A stretch of DNA of 64,000 nt from an uncultured Lachnospiraceae bacterium (lineage in GTDB: Bacteria > Bacillota > Clostridia > Lachnospirales > Lachnospiraceae), in NCBI GenBank assembly GCA_934351835.1, contig CAKRJP010000010.1, forward strand, positions 1 to 64,000, in the 5' to 3' direction. Positions 43,966 to 52,089 of the stretch are shown piece by piece. Numbering within the stretch: position 1 is the stretch's first letter; every line of letters begins with the position of its first letter. The translations under genes were made by a program, and so were the position numbers. A model generated the notes under the pieces. It saw only the letters and a program-made list of their open reading frames with translations, was not told the DNA's origin and did no database searches.

Positions 43966-44271
43966 TTACAATCCTGCGAAGATCTCGATATCAGCACTGT
44001 CCTCTGTTAACTGAACAATTGCTTTCTTTGTCTTAGCTGTTGTACCAAACTTGTATGTTCCACGAATTCTTTTTTTCTTACCGTCGCAGTTCATTGTGTT
44101 TACGCTTGCTACTTTTGTTCCTTCGAACATTTTCTCTACAGCTTCTTTAACCTGAGACTTTGTTGCTTCCGGGTGAACAAGGAATGTATATTTCTTTTCT
44201 CCCATAAGATCCATTGTCTTCTCTGTTACAACTGGTTTAAGGATTACATCATAATATTGAACGTTAGCCAT
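43966..44271 (-). CDS. rplW: 50S ribosomal protein L23 (uL23)
   Basis: 101 residues; YDVILKPVVTEKTMDLM and KYTFLVHPEATKSQVKEAVE are typical. It lies at the tunnel exit where chaperones dock. The start overlaps the rplD stop. Confidence 0.97.
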   Translation of the reverse strand: MANVQYYDVILKPVVTEKTMDLMGEKKYTFLVHPEATKSQVKEAVEKMFEGTKVASVNTMNCDGKKKRIRGTYKFGTTAKTKKAIVQLTEDSADIEIFAGL

Positions 44272-44891
44272 TATGCGTACACCTCCTCGATATTAGCAAC
44301 AGCAGCTTTTGTTGCGATTACTGTGTTGTATTTCAGAACATCAAATACATTGATTGTGTTAGTCTTTGCAGTCTTAACATCAGCAATGTTTCTTGCAGAA
44401 AGTTCTGCATTTACATTTCCATCTTCTAATACAACTAATGCTTTATTTACATCTAAATTCTTAAGAACTTTTGCAAAATTCTTTGTCTTAGCTTCATCAA
44501 AGTTCAGCTCATCGATTACGATAAATTTCTTCTCTTCAACTTTAGCTGTGAGTGCAGATTTAAGAGCTGCTCTCTTCTCTTTCTTATTCATCTTGAATGA
44601 ATAATCTCTCGGAACCGGTGCGAATACCATTCCGCCGCCTGTCCACTGTGGAGCTCTTGTAGAACCCTGTCTTGCATGACCTGTTCCTTTCTGTCTCCAT
44701 GGTTTTCTTCCTCCGCCAGATACTTCAGAACGAGTCTTAGCTTTCTGTGTTCCCTGACGTTTATTTGCAAGCTGGTTTACAACTGCCATGTGTACTAAGT
44801 GTTCGTTAACCTCAACACCAAATACCGCATCACTTAAATCGATTGTTCCAACTTCTTTACCTTCGATATTATAAACGGATACGTTTGCCAT
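44271..44891 (-). CDS. rplD: 50S ribosomal protein L4 (uL4)
   Basis: 206 residues; GGGRKPWRQKGTGHARQGST is the conserved tunnel-loop signature. In E. coli L4 also represses the S10 operon; the long rpsJ leader here would be a place to look for a comparable site. Confidence 0.97.
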   Translation of the reverse strand: MANVSVYNIEGKEVGTIDLSDAVFGVEVNEHLVHMAVVNQLANKRQGTQKAKTRSEVSGGGRKPWRQKGTGHARQGSTRAPQWTGGGMVFAPVPRDYSFKMNKKEKRAALKSALTAKVEEKKFIVIDELNFDEAKTKNFAKVLKNLDVNKALVVLEDGNVNAELSARNIADVKTAKTNTINVFDVLKYNTVIATKAAVANIEEVYA

Positions 44892-44920
44892 CTCTAGTTT
44901 CCTCCTTCCTTCGTCAAAGC

Positions 44921-45601
44921 TTAGATAGATTTTACAGCTTCTTTAATAGTTACTAAAGATTTCTTAGGTCCCGGTACAGATCCTTTTACCAGAAGCAGAT
45001 TGTTCTCAGCATCTACGCGAACAACTTCAAGATTCTGAATTGTAATCTTCTTGCTTCCCATGTGTCCAGGCATCTTCTTTCCTTTGAATACTTTACTCGG
45101 ATCAGAAGCAGCACCGTTAGATCCCTGATGACGATGGAATTTAGAACCATGTGTCATAGGTCCTCTGTGCTGGTTATGTCTCTTAATAGCACCCTGGAAT
45201 CCTTTACCTTTTGAAATTGCTGTAGCATCAACTTTGTCTCCGGTTTCAAATACATCAACTTTGATTTCCTGACCAAGTGTGTACTCGCTTGCATTCTCAA
45301 ATTTGAACTCTCTTACATATCTTTTACCTGTTACACCAGCTTTAGCAAAATGTCCCTGCTCTGCTTTTGTAACTCCGTGACGATGAGCGATTTCTTTCTT
45401 TCCGCTCTTGTCTTTGTTGATGATCTTGTCTTTCTTATCAACGAAGCCAACCTGCACAGCCTCATAACCATCGTTCTCTGCTGTCTTAACCTGTGTTACA
45501 TAACAAGGTCCAGCCTGAAGAACAGTTACAGGTGTCAGTGTTCCATCTTCATCGAAGATCTGAGTCATTCCGACTTTTGTAGCTAAGATAGCTTTCTTCA
45601 T
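44921..45601 (-). CDS. rplC: 50S ribosomal protein L3 (uL3)
   Basis: 226 residues; MKKAILATKVGMTQIFDEDG, GAIKRHNQHRGPMTHGSKFH and KKMPGHMGSKKITIQNLEVV are signatures. Between rpsJ and rplD. The C-terminus is slightly extended. Confidence 0.97.
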   Translation of the reverse strand: MKKAILATKVGMTQIFDEDGTLTPVTVLQAGPCYVTQVKTAENDGYEAVQVGFVDKKDKIINKDKSGKKEIAHRHGVTKAEQGHFAKAGVTGKRYVREFKFENASEYTLGQEIKVDVFETGDKVDATAISKGKGFQGAIKRHNQHRGPMTHGSKFHRHQGSNGAASDPSKVFKGKKMPGHMGSKKITIQNLEVVRVDAENNLLLVKGSVPGPKKSLVTIKEAVKSI

Positions 45602-45628
45602 TATGATTACCTCCTGTGATTTACAGCG

Positions 45629-45645
45629 GAACGCCTGTGGCGTTC
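45629..45645. repeat. hairpin between rpsJ and rplC
   Basis: GAACGCC (45629-45635) and GGCGTTC (45639-45645) form a perfect stem with a 3-nt loop, in the 131-bp rpsJ-rplC spacer. The remaining spacer is T-rich with no gene. Confidence 0.6.
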
Positions 45646-45732
45646 ATCCTAAATGTAGGAATACTGCATTTTTATTATTTTTCGCTCTTTCGAGCTTTGA
45701 ATAGTCAGCACCAGGTTTTTTATCGCCAATGC

Positions 45733-46050
45733 TTACTTATTCTTCATCTTGATATCAATATATACACCAGCTGGCATTTCCAGTCTTGACAGTGCATCAA
45801 CTGTCTTCTGTGTTGGTGTGATGATATCGATCAGTCTCTTATGAGTTCTCTGCTCAAACTGTTCTCTGGAATCTTTGTATTTGTGAACAGCTCTTAAGAT
45901 TGTTACAACTTCTTTTTTAGTTGGAAGTGGTACCGGTCCGCTCACCTGTGATCCAGTTTTCTTTACAGTTTCGATAATTTTCTTAGCGGATGCATCTACT
46001 AACTGATGATCATACGCCTTCAATGTGATTCTCATTACTTGACTTGCCAT
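45733..46050 (-). CDS. rpsJ: 30S ribosomal protein S10 (uS10)
   Basis: 105 residues; MRITLKAYDHQLVDASAKKI and GPVPLPTKKEVVTILRA are typical. First gene of the S10 operon and of the whole ribosomal cluster. GGAGG precedes the ATG at 46050. uS10 (NusE) also takes part in antitermination. Confidence 0.97.
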   Translation of the reverse strand: MASQVMRITLKAYDHQLVDASAKKIIETVKKTGSQVSGPVPLPTKKEVVTILRAVHKYKDSREQFEQRTHKRLIDIITPTQKTVDALSRLEMPAGVYIDIKMKNK

Positions 46051-46278
46051 AAAAATAGCCGCCTCCTTTTCGTACTTTTCATTTCAGTACGACAAGTGGT
46101 GACTGTACACTCTCCCGTGTGTGTCCGTCGCGGCTCACACGTTGTTACCACATTCCAGTGGCCGTTATAGTAGTTTCGTACAGTGACTTGTCGCCAGTTT
46201 CCTAACTTGACATTCGCTCCACGGAAAACCTACCAATATGGTAGCAACCTCACGCTTCTACGCTATCAATGTCACAGC
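46051..46278 (-). promoter_or_regulatory. long 5' leader of the S10 operon
   Basis: About 228 nt separate the predicted start site from rpsJ. The leader has several inverted repeats, including CTACC/GGTAG around 46227-46240 and GTGTGAGCC-type arms near 46120-46145. Ribosomal operon leaders often carry autogenous control sites (L4 in some bacteria). I cannot assign a known motif. Confidence 0.5.
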
Positions 46279-46284
46279 TTTTTT

Positions 46285-46313
46285 AGTATAAACGATTCAT
46301 CTCTATTTTGCAA
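46285..46313 (-). promoter_or_regulatory. promoter of the S10 operon
   Basis: TTGCAA (46308-46313), 17-bp spacer, TATACT (46285-46290) on the minus strand. It drives the ribosomal protein cluster. Confidence 0.85.
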
Positions 46314-46369
46314 CCACTTTTTATAATTTATTGTACTTTTTTCAATACAAAATTATTTCATATATTTTA

Positions 46370-46398
46370 TTGACACCGCTTTCAAAAAATGCTATATT
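46370..46398 (+). promoter_or_regulatory. divergent promoter facing the EamA gene
   Basis: TTGACA (46370-46375), 17-bp spacer, TATATT (46393-46398) on the plus strand, almost consensus. The predicted transcript begins near 46405 and meets a strong terminator about 55 nt later. Confidence 0.75.
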
Positions 46399-46404
46399 TA
46401 ATTC

Positions 46405-46463
46405 GACTTAAATAATTTATTGAAACCAATGGCGGTTTTTCCTTAGGGAGAAGCCGCCTTTTT
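46405..46463 (+). ncRNA. candidate ~60-nt transcript (small RNA or attenuated leader)
   Basis: Between the promoter at 46370 and the EamA gene there is a 12-bp perfect stem with a 4-nt loop (46431-46458; arms GGCGGTTTTTCC and GGGAGAAGCCGCC with G-U pairs), then TTTTTC. This is a textbook terminator and would give a ~60-nt RNA. No start codon with a binding site is present. The sequence after the terminator, to 46656, holds no convincing gene. Confidence 0.4.
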
Positions 46464-46656
46464 CATTATCAAATTAAGTCAAACCAATGTTGGTTGTTAT
46501 TGCAGTTATTTCGCTACAGTCTACTTCCCCCAAAAGTATTCTGTAGCAAGAAACTCCAATTTTATATATACATCCTCGTAAAGAGGAGCATTCCCCAGCT
46601 TTGTATATTATATAAGCTAAACTGCAATGCAACAAAAAAACCTCTCAATGACATAC

Positions 46657-46706
46657 CAAAAAGAAAGGGCACGACATATACACGTATGTCGTGCCCTTTC
46701 TTTTTC
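46657..46706. terminator. strong bidirectional terminator upstream of the EamA gene
   Basis: AAAGAAAGGGCACGACATA and TATGTCGTGCCCTTTCTTT form a 19-bp stem with a short loop and A/T tracts on both sides. On the plus strand it lies 70 bp before the EamA gene, so any transcript from 46370 would meet two terminators. Confidence 0.85.
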
Positions 46707-46715
46707 CCTTTTAAT

Positions 46716-46743
46716 ACTATATAATATTCCTATATTATATAGT
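46716..46743. promoter_or_regulatory. 12-bp inverted repeat before the EamA gene
   Basis: ACTATATAATAT (46716-46727) and ATATTATATAGT (46732-46743), separated by 4 bp. It contains TATAAT (46720-46725) and may be an operator over the EamA promoter; no good -35 box is seen. Confidence 0.45.
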
Positions 46744-46774
46744 AGAAACTCATTTTTACACAAGGAGGCATTCG

Positions 46775-47677
46775 ATGAATTCCGATTTTAAAAATTACTT
46801 ATATGTTTTCATTGCAGGAACTTTATGGGGCACCGTCAGCATTTTTGTAAAATCTATGCAGGGCGCCGGTTCCAATAATTATTACACAAGTTTCTTACGT
46901 GTCTTTATCGGTTTCATCCTGCTAGCACTTCTCACATTATATAAGGAAGGATTCAAAGCGTTCTACATCAACCGGCAAACACTGATCTCCTGTATTTTGC
47001 TCGGCATTTTCACGCAAGGACTATTCAATCTTACATATAGTACTTCCATTAATTATATTGGTGCCTCCCTCGGTGCAGTGCTTCTTTACACAGCTCCGTT
47101 ATTTACCACGATTTTTTCTTACTTTCTTTTCAAAGAGAAAATCACCTATTTCAAATTGATTGCTCTCTTTGTAAATATCCTGGGTTGTGCTTTCACCATT
47201 ACCGGTGGACATTTTTCATCTGTCACCTTTAATACAAAAGGAGTCTTCATCGGAATCGCTGCCGGATTTTTCTATTCCCTCGCAGCTATTTTCGGCAGAT
47301 ACACCGCTGGGCAGGCATCTTCTCTGGTAGTAACTACTTACAACTTTTTATTTGCCAGCCTCTTTTTAGGAATTTCACTGAGACCTTGGCATTCTGTTTC
47401 CGATCCTCTGAACGCAAAATTGTTGCTTTTGGGTCTCGGATACGCAATCATCCCAACCGCTCTGGCGTATCTGATATACTTCACAGGTGTCCAAAGGATC
47501 AAGGAAACCAGCAAGGTTCCTATCGCCGCTTCTATCGAGACAGTCTCCGCCACTCTCGTCGGAATCTTTATATTCCACGAATCTCTCGGAATCGGAAATT
47601 TACTCGGAATTGTTCTGGTCCTTTCTTCCATCGTCATTATGAATTTGAATTTCCAAAAATTTTCCGAAATATCCTGA
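46775..47677 (+). CDS. EamA-family (DMT superfamily) transporter
   Basis: 300 residues with ten hydrophobic segments in two EamA repeats: IAGTLWGTVSIFVKSM near the start and GFFYSLAAIFGRYT in the middle. Members export amino acids, metabolites or drugs, and the substrate cannot be told from sequence. AAGGAGG lies before the ATG. It stands alone on the plus strand between the ribosomal cluster and the prd genes, and is followed by a bidirectional terminator. Confidence 0.88.
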   Translation: MNSDFKNYLYVFIAGTLWGTVSIFVKSMQGAGSNNYYTSFLRVFIGFILLALLTLYKEGFKAFYINRQTLISCILLGIFTQGLFNLTYSTSINYIGASLGAVLLYTAPLFTTIFSYFLFKEKITYFKLIALFVNILGCAFTITGGHFSSVTFNTKGVFIGIAAGFFYSLAAIFGRYTAGQASSLVVTTYNFLFASLFLGISLRPWHSVSDPLNAKLLLLGLGYAIIPTALAYLIYFTGVQRIKETSKVPIAASIETVSATLVGIFIFHESLGIGNLLGIVLVLSSIVIMNLNFQKFSEIS

Positions 47678-47683
47678 TAGTCC

Positions 47684-47713
47684 AAAGACCGATGTTCTCG
47701 CATCGGTCTTTTC
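47684..47713. terminator. shared terminator of EamA gene and prdE
   Basis: AAAGACCGATG and CATCGGTCTTT form an 11-bp stem with a 6-nt loop between the convergent EamA and prdE genes. Confidence 0.9.
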
Positions 47714-47723
47714 TATACTTTTA

Positions 47724-48200
47724 TTATTTCTTACTATCTTTTGCGCGCATCTTTAATTTCAACATCGCCGCAACTTTTTTGCAGTCCATCTCGTCCACCG
47801 CATTTTCTCCAACTACATTCGTCTCCACGCCATCTGTACTTTTATTGATATCCCGGATTCCATCCAGATATTCATTGGTAACTACAAATTGTCCAACAGT
47901 TCCGCTAAAACAAAGTCCTGTCACACAAATATTTCTTTTTCCAAGCTGTTCACAGGTATTCGCATAATCTACATTACTGTTTCCCCATCCATCTGAGGAA
48001 ATAATCACACCGTCTGCCCGCATCGCTTCGGCCCAGACCGCAGCCCTTGTCCCCACAAGAATCTTATCTTTTTGATCATCCGGTGTTCCTACCAGCATCA
48101 CTCCCAACAGATCAAAATCTTCATCCGAAGATACAACATCCAAAAGAGGGTCTCTAAAATGATGAAGCGAAGTTTCTTTTGTCGATGGTCCTATTCCCAT
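47724..48200 (-). CDS. prdE: proline reductase cluster protein PrdE (PrdA C-terminal-like)
   Basis: 158 residues, similar to the C-terminal (pyruvoyl-bearing) part of PrdA. It starts MGIGPSTKETSLHHFRDPLL, which lines up with CIGPASKEMSRHYWREPLVL of PrdA from its cleavage Cys on. Later VMLVGTPDD, DGVIISSDGWGNSNVDYANT and VTGLCFSGTVGQFVVTNEY match too. The residue that forms the pyruvoyl group is replaced by the initiator Met, so no such group can form in this way. It follows prdD by 12 bp. Exact role unknown. Confidence 0.85.
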   Translation of the reverse strand: MGIGPSTKETSLHHFRDPLLDVVSSDEDFDLLGVMLVGTPDDQKDKILVGTRAAVWAEAMRADGVIISSDGWGNSNVDYANTCEQLGKRNICVTGLCFSGTVGQFVVTNEYLDGIRDINKSTDGVETNVVGENAVDEMDCKKVAAMLKLKMRAKDSKK

Positions 48201-48212
48201 AACCTTCCCCCC

Positions 48213-48977
48213 TTATTGCATAGACCGGATAATTCCATCCCGGTATTCATTTGGTGTTACTAAAATTGGCATATTTCCCATATCAATGATCGACTTGCCC
48301 CCTTCGACCCCCGAAGGTTCATTTGAAAACAAATGGGTATCGTACATCGCGCCCTGCCCGGCAACCTGTTTGATAATCAGTACTTTCTTCTTCCCGGGTC
48401 TCGACACATCATGATACTCGTGGCGTTCTGTACATTCATTTCCATGGAATTTCTTTAACTGATCTCTGAACTCTTGCACAAATTCATCGCACAGTCGGTG
48501 AGCTGCCGTTGGACCCTCTCGTTTCTGCCCCATACCTTCTTTCAGGATCACATCAAAAGATATAATATAATCATCTACTCCCGGTGTACCTGCTCTGCCC
48601 GATACCATCTGGTCTTTTAAAATTCCTTCAGAAGATCCAAATTCATGGCATTGCTTTCCATTGGTATCCACACCCGTCAGTAAAACATAGACTCCCGTCA
48701 AAGTATGAGTAATCCCTTCTCCCAGTACTCCCAATACTTTTGTTGATATCGGAATGATGTCCATGATTGTATTTGTCCACACTTCCCGCTCATCCGGCTT
48801 TATAATCTTCACGTCAACAGATTCTATACATTCTTCCAACTCAGCCAGCTTTTTATATGTTTCGTTCGCAATTGTCATATGTCCATCTGCAGTCACGCGA
48901 TTTTTGTCGCCCCATTCTACCTCATTTATATGGAAGGCTTTGATCACCAATTTTCTTAAATCGATTTCTTTTTCCAA
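48213..48977 (-). CDS. prdD: proline reductase cluster protein PrdD (PrdA N-terminal-like)
   Basis: 254 residues, similar to PrdA from about residue 165 to its cleavage site: FGSSEGILKDQMVSGRAGTP, MGQKREGPTAAHRLCDEF, GKKKVLIIKQVAGQGAMYD and DMGNMPILVTPNEYRDGI. It lacks the PrdA N-terminal 160 residues. It ends within a few residues of the PrdA scissile bond. I chose a TTG start at 48977, which keeps the conserved LRKLVIKAFHINEVE; GAGGTG lies 10 nt upstream. The pair prdD-prdE follows prdB after a hairpin, so it may have its own promoter. Confidence 0.85.
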   Translation of the reverse strand: MEKEIDLRKLVIKAFHINEVEWGDKNRVTADGHMTIANETYKKLAELEECIESVDVKIIKPDEREVWTNTIMDIIPISTKVLGVLGEGITHTLTGVYVLLTGVDTNGKQCHEFGSSEGILKDQMVSGRAGTPGVDDYIISFDVILKEGMGQKREGPTAAHRLCDEFVQEFRDQLKKFHGNECTERHEYHDVSRPGKKKVLIIKQVAGQGAMYDTHLFSNEPSGVEGGKSIIDMGNMPILVTPNEYRDGIIRSMQ

Positions 48978-49036
48978 ATCCTTTTCGCACCTCGCTTCCG
49001 AATTTTCAACTTTTCTACATTTGCCTATAGTATAAC

Positions 49037-49073
49037 AAAAGCCGGCAAGTCTTTGAAGACCTACCGGCTTTTT
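49037..49073 (-). terminator. terminator between prdB and prdD
   Basis: AAAAGCCGG (49037-49045) and CCGGCTTTT (49064-49072) form the stem; the minus strand ends in TTTTG. It lies 26 bp after prdB. A weak promoter (TTCAAA 49052-49057, 17 bp, TATACT 49029-49034) overlaps it and could drive prdD-prdE. Confidence 0.75.
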
Positions 49074-49098
49074 ATATCAATCCAATGATTAATATCTG

Positions 49099-49824
49099 TT
49101 AAACTTTAGCAACATACTCGAATGGCAACGGAACTACTTTACCAGGAGTCTGGATTTTCTCCAGCTGTTCCAGTGTAGCCTTCACGATCTGTGTCTGCTG
49201 TTCTACGTTGTTAGGAGCACCAGCGTTAGCACCCATAGGTACCAATGGAGCTACTCCACGAGGTGTACCGGTCTGACGAACAACCGGTGGAAGCGCTGCA
49301 ATAATAATTGTAGGAATTCCAGCTGCTTCAATCGCTCTCTGCACCAATACTGCAGAGCGGTGACAGGTACCTCATCCAGCAGTGAGGATAACTGCGTCAA
49401 CATCCTCACTTTTAAACATCTCAGCAATGGCCGGACCAGTTTCATGTTTGAATTTTTCCTGGTTTCCACCACCACCCATGAAACCAGCATGTACAGGTGC
49501 ACAAGCTCTGATGAATCCTTCTGCTGCTAATTCATGAATTCTATCGATTGGGAACATACAGTTAATGTCTTTGTTTACATCACTGTTATCATATCCACCA
49601 TGAGATACCATTAACTCACTTGATGGAACTGTATTCTCGATTTTTCTCCAAGTAAAGTCTCCTGCGAGATTAAATCTCTCCTGAGTTTTTTTATGAACAC
49701 CGGCTGCTGTTGCAAGCGCGATTGACATATCTTTCAACTCTTTTGTTACTGGAGTCCATACTGACGGCGGAGTAATCGGAACGAAAATTTCTGACTGCAT
49801 TCCTTTAACTACTGTTAAACTCAT
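49099..49824 (-). CDS. prdB: D-proline reductase subunit PrdB, selenoprotein
   Basis: Subunit of D-proline reductase that reductively opens D-proline to 5-aminovalerate. Read straight through an in-frame TGA (49372-49374, codon 151) the protein has 241 residues, the normal PrdB length. The context is TAG-U-GTCHRSAVLVQRAIE, giving the UxxC redox motif. Frame is kept on both sides and homology continues, so the TGA is selenocysteine and not a defect. A hairpin just downstream fits a bacterial SECIS. Conserved parts are FVPITPPSVWTPVTKELKDM and HGGYDNSDVNKDINCMFPID. Annotation software will tend to split it in two. Confidence 0.95.
49333..49359 (-). promoter_or_regulatory. SECIS element of prdB
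   Basis: Starting 12 nt after the UGA, CGCTCTGCA pairs with TGCAGAG-AGCG (2-nt bulge) around a GTATTGG loop. Bacterial SECIS hairpins sit in this range and are bound by SelB, which is encoded at 58517-60430. Confidence 0.75.
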
Positions 49825-49841
49825 AAGTCTTTCCTCCTCTA

Positions 49842-50120
49842 TTACTTCTGATTCTTCTGACGCATCTCTTCCTGGCGTCTGTTATAGGTTTCAAGATTAC
49901 TTACATATTTCTCATTGGCGTCCGGTCCAAGTTGTTCGATAAAACTCATGTTCCACGCAACTTCCTGGCCCACCTTTATCGGATAGTCCGTGATCAGCAT
50001 TCGCATCGGAATCTTCAGATAACCCAGTCTTCCTTTTAAATCAATGGCAACTGCGCCATCCATCACCTCTACGATGATACCTTCCATCTTGATAATTTTA
50101 TCGCCATATTTCATGTCCAT
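49842..50120 (-). CDS. small conserved protein of prd clusters (CBO2463/CBO2479-type domain)
   Basis: 92 residues, predicted cytosolic: GIIVEVMDGAVAIDLKGRLG and IPMRMLITDYPIKVGQEVAW suggest a small beta-barrel, followed by a charged helical tail (RRQEEMRQKNQK). From memory, a protein of this kind lies between prdA and prdB in several clostridial clusters; I believe its family is named CBO2463/CBO2479 but cannot check that. I chose the ATG at 50120 with AAGGTG before it; a GTG at 50129 is possible. Function unknown, perhaps assembly of PrdA with PrdB. Confidence 0.75.
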   Translation of the reverse strand: MDMKYGDKIIKMEGIIVEVMDGAVAIDLKGRLGYLKIPMRMLITDYPIKVGQEVAWNMSFIEQLGPDANEKYVSNLETYNRRQEEMRQKNQK

Positions 50121-50136
50121 ATTGTTCACCTTGATT

Positions 50137-51984
50137 CTAGTCGTATTTCTCTTTACGTTTCTGGCTCATTGGCAGTGACTGCTCATTCTTAACCAGATCA
50201 AGTTTCTTACCTGTTGCATTCTCAATCGCTTCTACGTTAGAAACTTTTACGTTTGGATTCCATTTCTTCTCTGCTGCTTTCACTTCTTCTCCAGCCATAG
50301 CATTCTTTAACATCTGTAATGCACGGATTGCATCTTCCGGGCAAAGTGTGTTGCATGAAAGAACTTCGTTCTCGATACCAGACTCAGATTTGTTGTTATC
50401 AACCATATGAGTCATATACTTGTTACCTACTACCAAAGCTCCCTGCATAGCACAGAATGAAAGTCCCACAACCGGGATTCCTCTCATACCGATCTGCTCA
50501 TGATGACTTGCGAAGTCGATATGGTTGTTTCCAAATCCTTCTGTTGTAACAAACGCTCCATCTACATCTAACATCTCACACATCTGTCCGACACGTTTAG
50601 ATACATAGAATTTTTCTGCGTTGATCTGTGGACTTCCTACGAAAATAACTCCACAAAGGTCGATTTCTTCATCATGTAAAGCTTCCAGAACTAATGGTTC
50701 TCTCCAGTAATGTCTTGACATCTCTTTTGATGCCGGTCCGATACATGTTAATGCATGGATACATCCATCAAGTACTTCCAACGGAGATACACAAACAGGA
50801 ACATTTCCAAGGTCTACGTTTGGACGTGCACCAAGTACTCCGACTGGCTCTACCGGGAGAATCAGGTTATCATGCATAGCTCCCTGTCCCATAATTTCTT
50901 TTACGATAACAACTTTCTTTTTACCAGGTCTTCTGTATTGCTCATATGTCTCTTCTCTTACAGATTCAGACATATCAACTTTCTTTAATGCCTCACGGAT
51001 TTCCTGTGTGATTACGTCTGTTGCTGTATGTGCAGCTAACGGGCCAGGTCTCTCCATGTTAGTTCCTTCTTTAACAGTTACCTGTGTCTTGATGAAGATT
51101 TCACCTTTCTCAGGTGCTCCCGGACGTCCCCACATAATGTTCTCATCCAGATATCCTTCGGAAGAACCGAACTCACCGATCTGTACTCCATTTGCATCTG
51201 TACCAGTTACCATCATGATAACACCGTCCAGAACTCTTGTTGTACCGCTACCGATCTCGTCTTCGCCATCTTTTGTTGCGATTGGCTGCACATCCATGAT
51301 CGTCTCTGAATATGTGTGGTACTCTTCCGGTGTGATGATATCGATTTTCAGATCATATACCAGTTCCTGTGAATCGATACATTCCTGCTCAATTCCTTCT
51401 CTGATATAAAGAGTTGTTCCTTCAATTTTTGTCTCTGGTCCTCTCTTAACTTCTGTGATCTTGAAATATTTTCTAGTCAGTGTACGGATAAGTTTCGGCT
51501 CCTGCTCTGCAGGCTCTGCTGCTACCGCTGCCTGTACGGCTGTCGGAGCTGCTACTTCCTGTCCGGCGAATCCTCCAACAGGGAACTCCAGATTGATATC
51601 TTTACCTTCTCCGATGTGGATCTTAAGAATTCCACCTCTTGCCTGTACTTCTGTTGTTGCTGCTACTGGTTCAGCAGGTGTCTCCTCTACCTTCTCTTCA
51701 GCTTCTTCTGCCTTCACTTCCGGAACGCTCGGTGCCTTTGCACCTTCTACTACATCTGCTGTTAATGGGCAAAGAGAATCACATGTCTTGGTAAGTTTTG
51801 CTCCAAGTACCTGCTCGATTGTCAATGCTCCGGTCAGGTCAAGAAGTCCTGAGTCTACCAAATCATCAAAAATTGCTGGATCTTCCAGATTGGAAGCTTC
51901 AATAGTGATGCCCTCTTCGGCTCTGCAGCATAATACTGCCGGGTCGTGTGCATGCGCTTTTGCTGTTTCAGCTGTAATTGACAT
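50137..51984 (-). CDS. prdA: D-proline reductase proprotein PrdA
   Basis: 615-residue precursor that cleaves itself to give ~45 and ~23 kDa subunits, the smaller with an N-terminal pyruvoyl group that binds D-proline. The likely scissile bond is Thr413-Cys414 in HALTCIGPASKE, giving a C-terminal product of 202 residues as expected. Regions: N-terminal domain (residues 1-80: DPAVLCCRAEEGITIEASN, LTKTCDSLCPLTADVVEG), an acidic Pro/Ala/Glu-rich linker (80-160), then the core (FGSSEGYLDENIMWGRPGAP, GQGAMHDN). It is followed by the small protein gene and prdB. An AGGAGG precedes the ATG. PrdD/PrdE and the gene at 52090 are its relatives. Confidence 0.95.
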   Translation of the reverse strand: MSITAETAKAHAHDPAVLCCRAEEGITIEASNLEDPAIFDDLVDSGLLDLTGALTIEQVLGAKLTKTCDSLCPLTADVVEGAKAPSVPEVKAEEAEEKVEETPAEPVAATTEVQARGGILKIHIGEGKDINLEFPVGGFAGQEVAAPTAVQAAVAAEPAEQEPKLIRTLTRKYFKITEVKRGPETKIEGTTLYIREGIEQECIDSQELVYDLKIDIITPEEYHTYSETIMDVQPIATKDGEDEIGSGTTRVLDGVIMMVTGTDANGVQIGEFGSSEGYLDENIMWGRPGAPEKGEIFIKTQVTVKEGTNMERPGPLAAHTATDVITQEIREALKKVDMSESVREETYEQYRRPGKKKVVIVKEIMGQGAMHDNLILPVEPVGVLGARPNVDLGNVPVCVSPLEVLDGCIHALTCIGPASKEMSRHYWREPLVLEALHDEEIDLCGVIFVGSPQINAEKFYVSKRVGQMCEMLDVDGAFVTTEGFGNNHIDFASHHEQIGMRGIPVVGLSFCAMQGALVVGNKYMTHMVDNNKSESGIENEVLSCNTLCPEDAIRALQMLKNAMAGEEVKAAEKKWNPNVKVSNVEAIENATGKKLDLVKNEQSLPMSQKRKEKYD

Positions 51985-52089
51985 ATTTCTTTCCTCCTTG
52001 TTTTAGTTAAACTTATGCGCAATGTTGCGCTATATTGGTTATCATTCCTGCCCGATAGATTCAGGCAGGAACGTTGTCCACAAAGTAGT

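Noticed and set aside
46494..46724. Possible small protein of 76 residues before the EamA gene
   Set aside because: It runs through a strong terminator hairpin, has no binding site and has unlikely composition.
49099..49824. prdB as two truncated genes or a pseudogene
   Set aside because: The two parts are in the same frame, separated by one TGA in the UGTC context, with family-length total and SECIS-like stem.
51455..52006. 183-codon open frame on the plus strand across prdA
   Set aside because: It lies opposite conserved PrdA sequence, is low-complexity Ser/Ala, and has no binding site; the same mirror effect recurs opposite most long genes.
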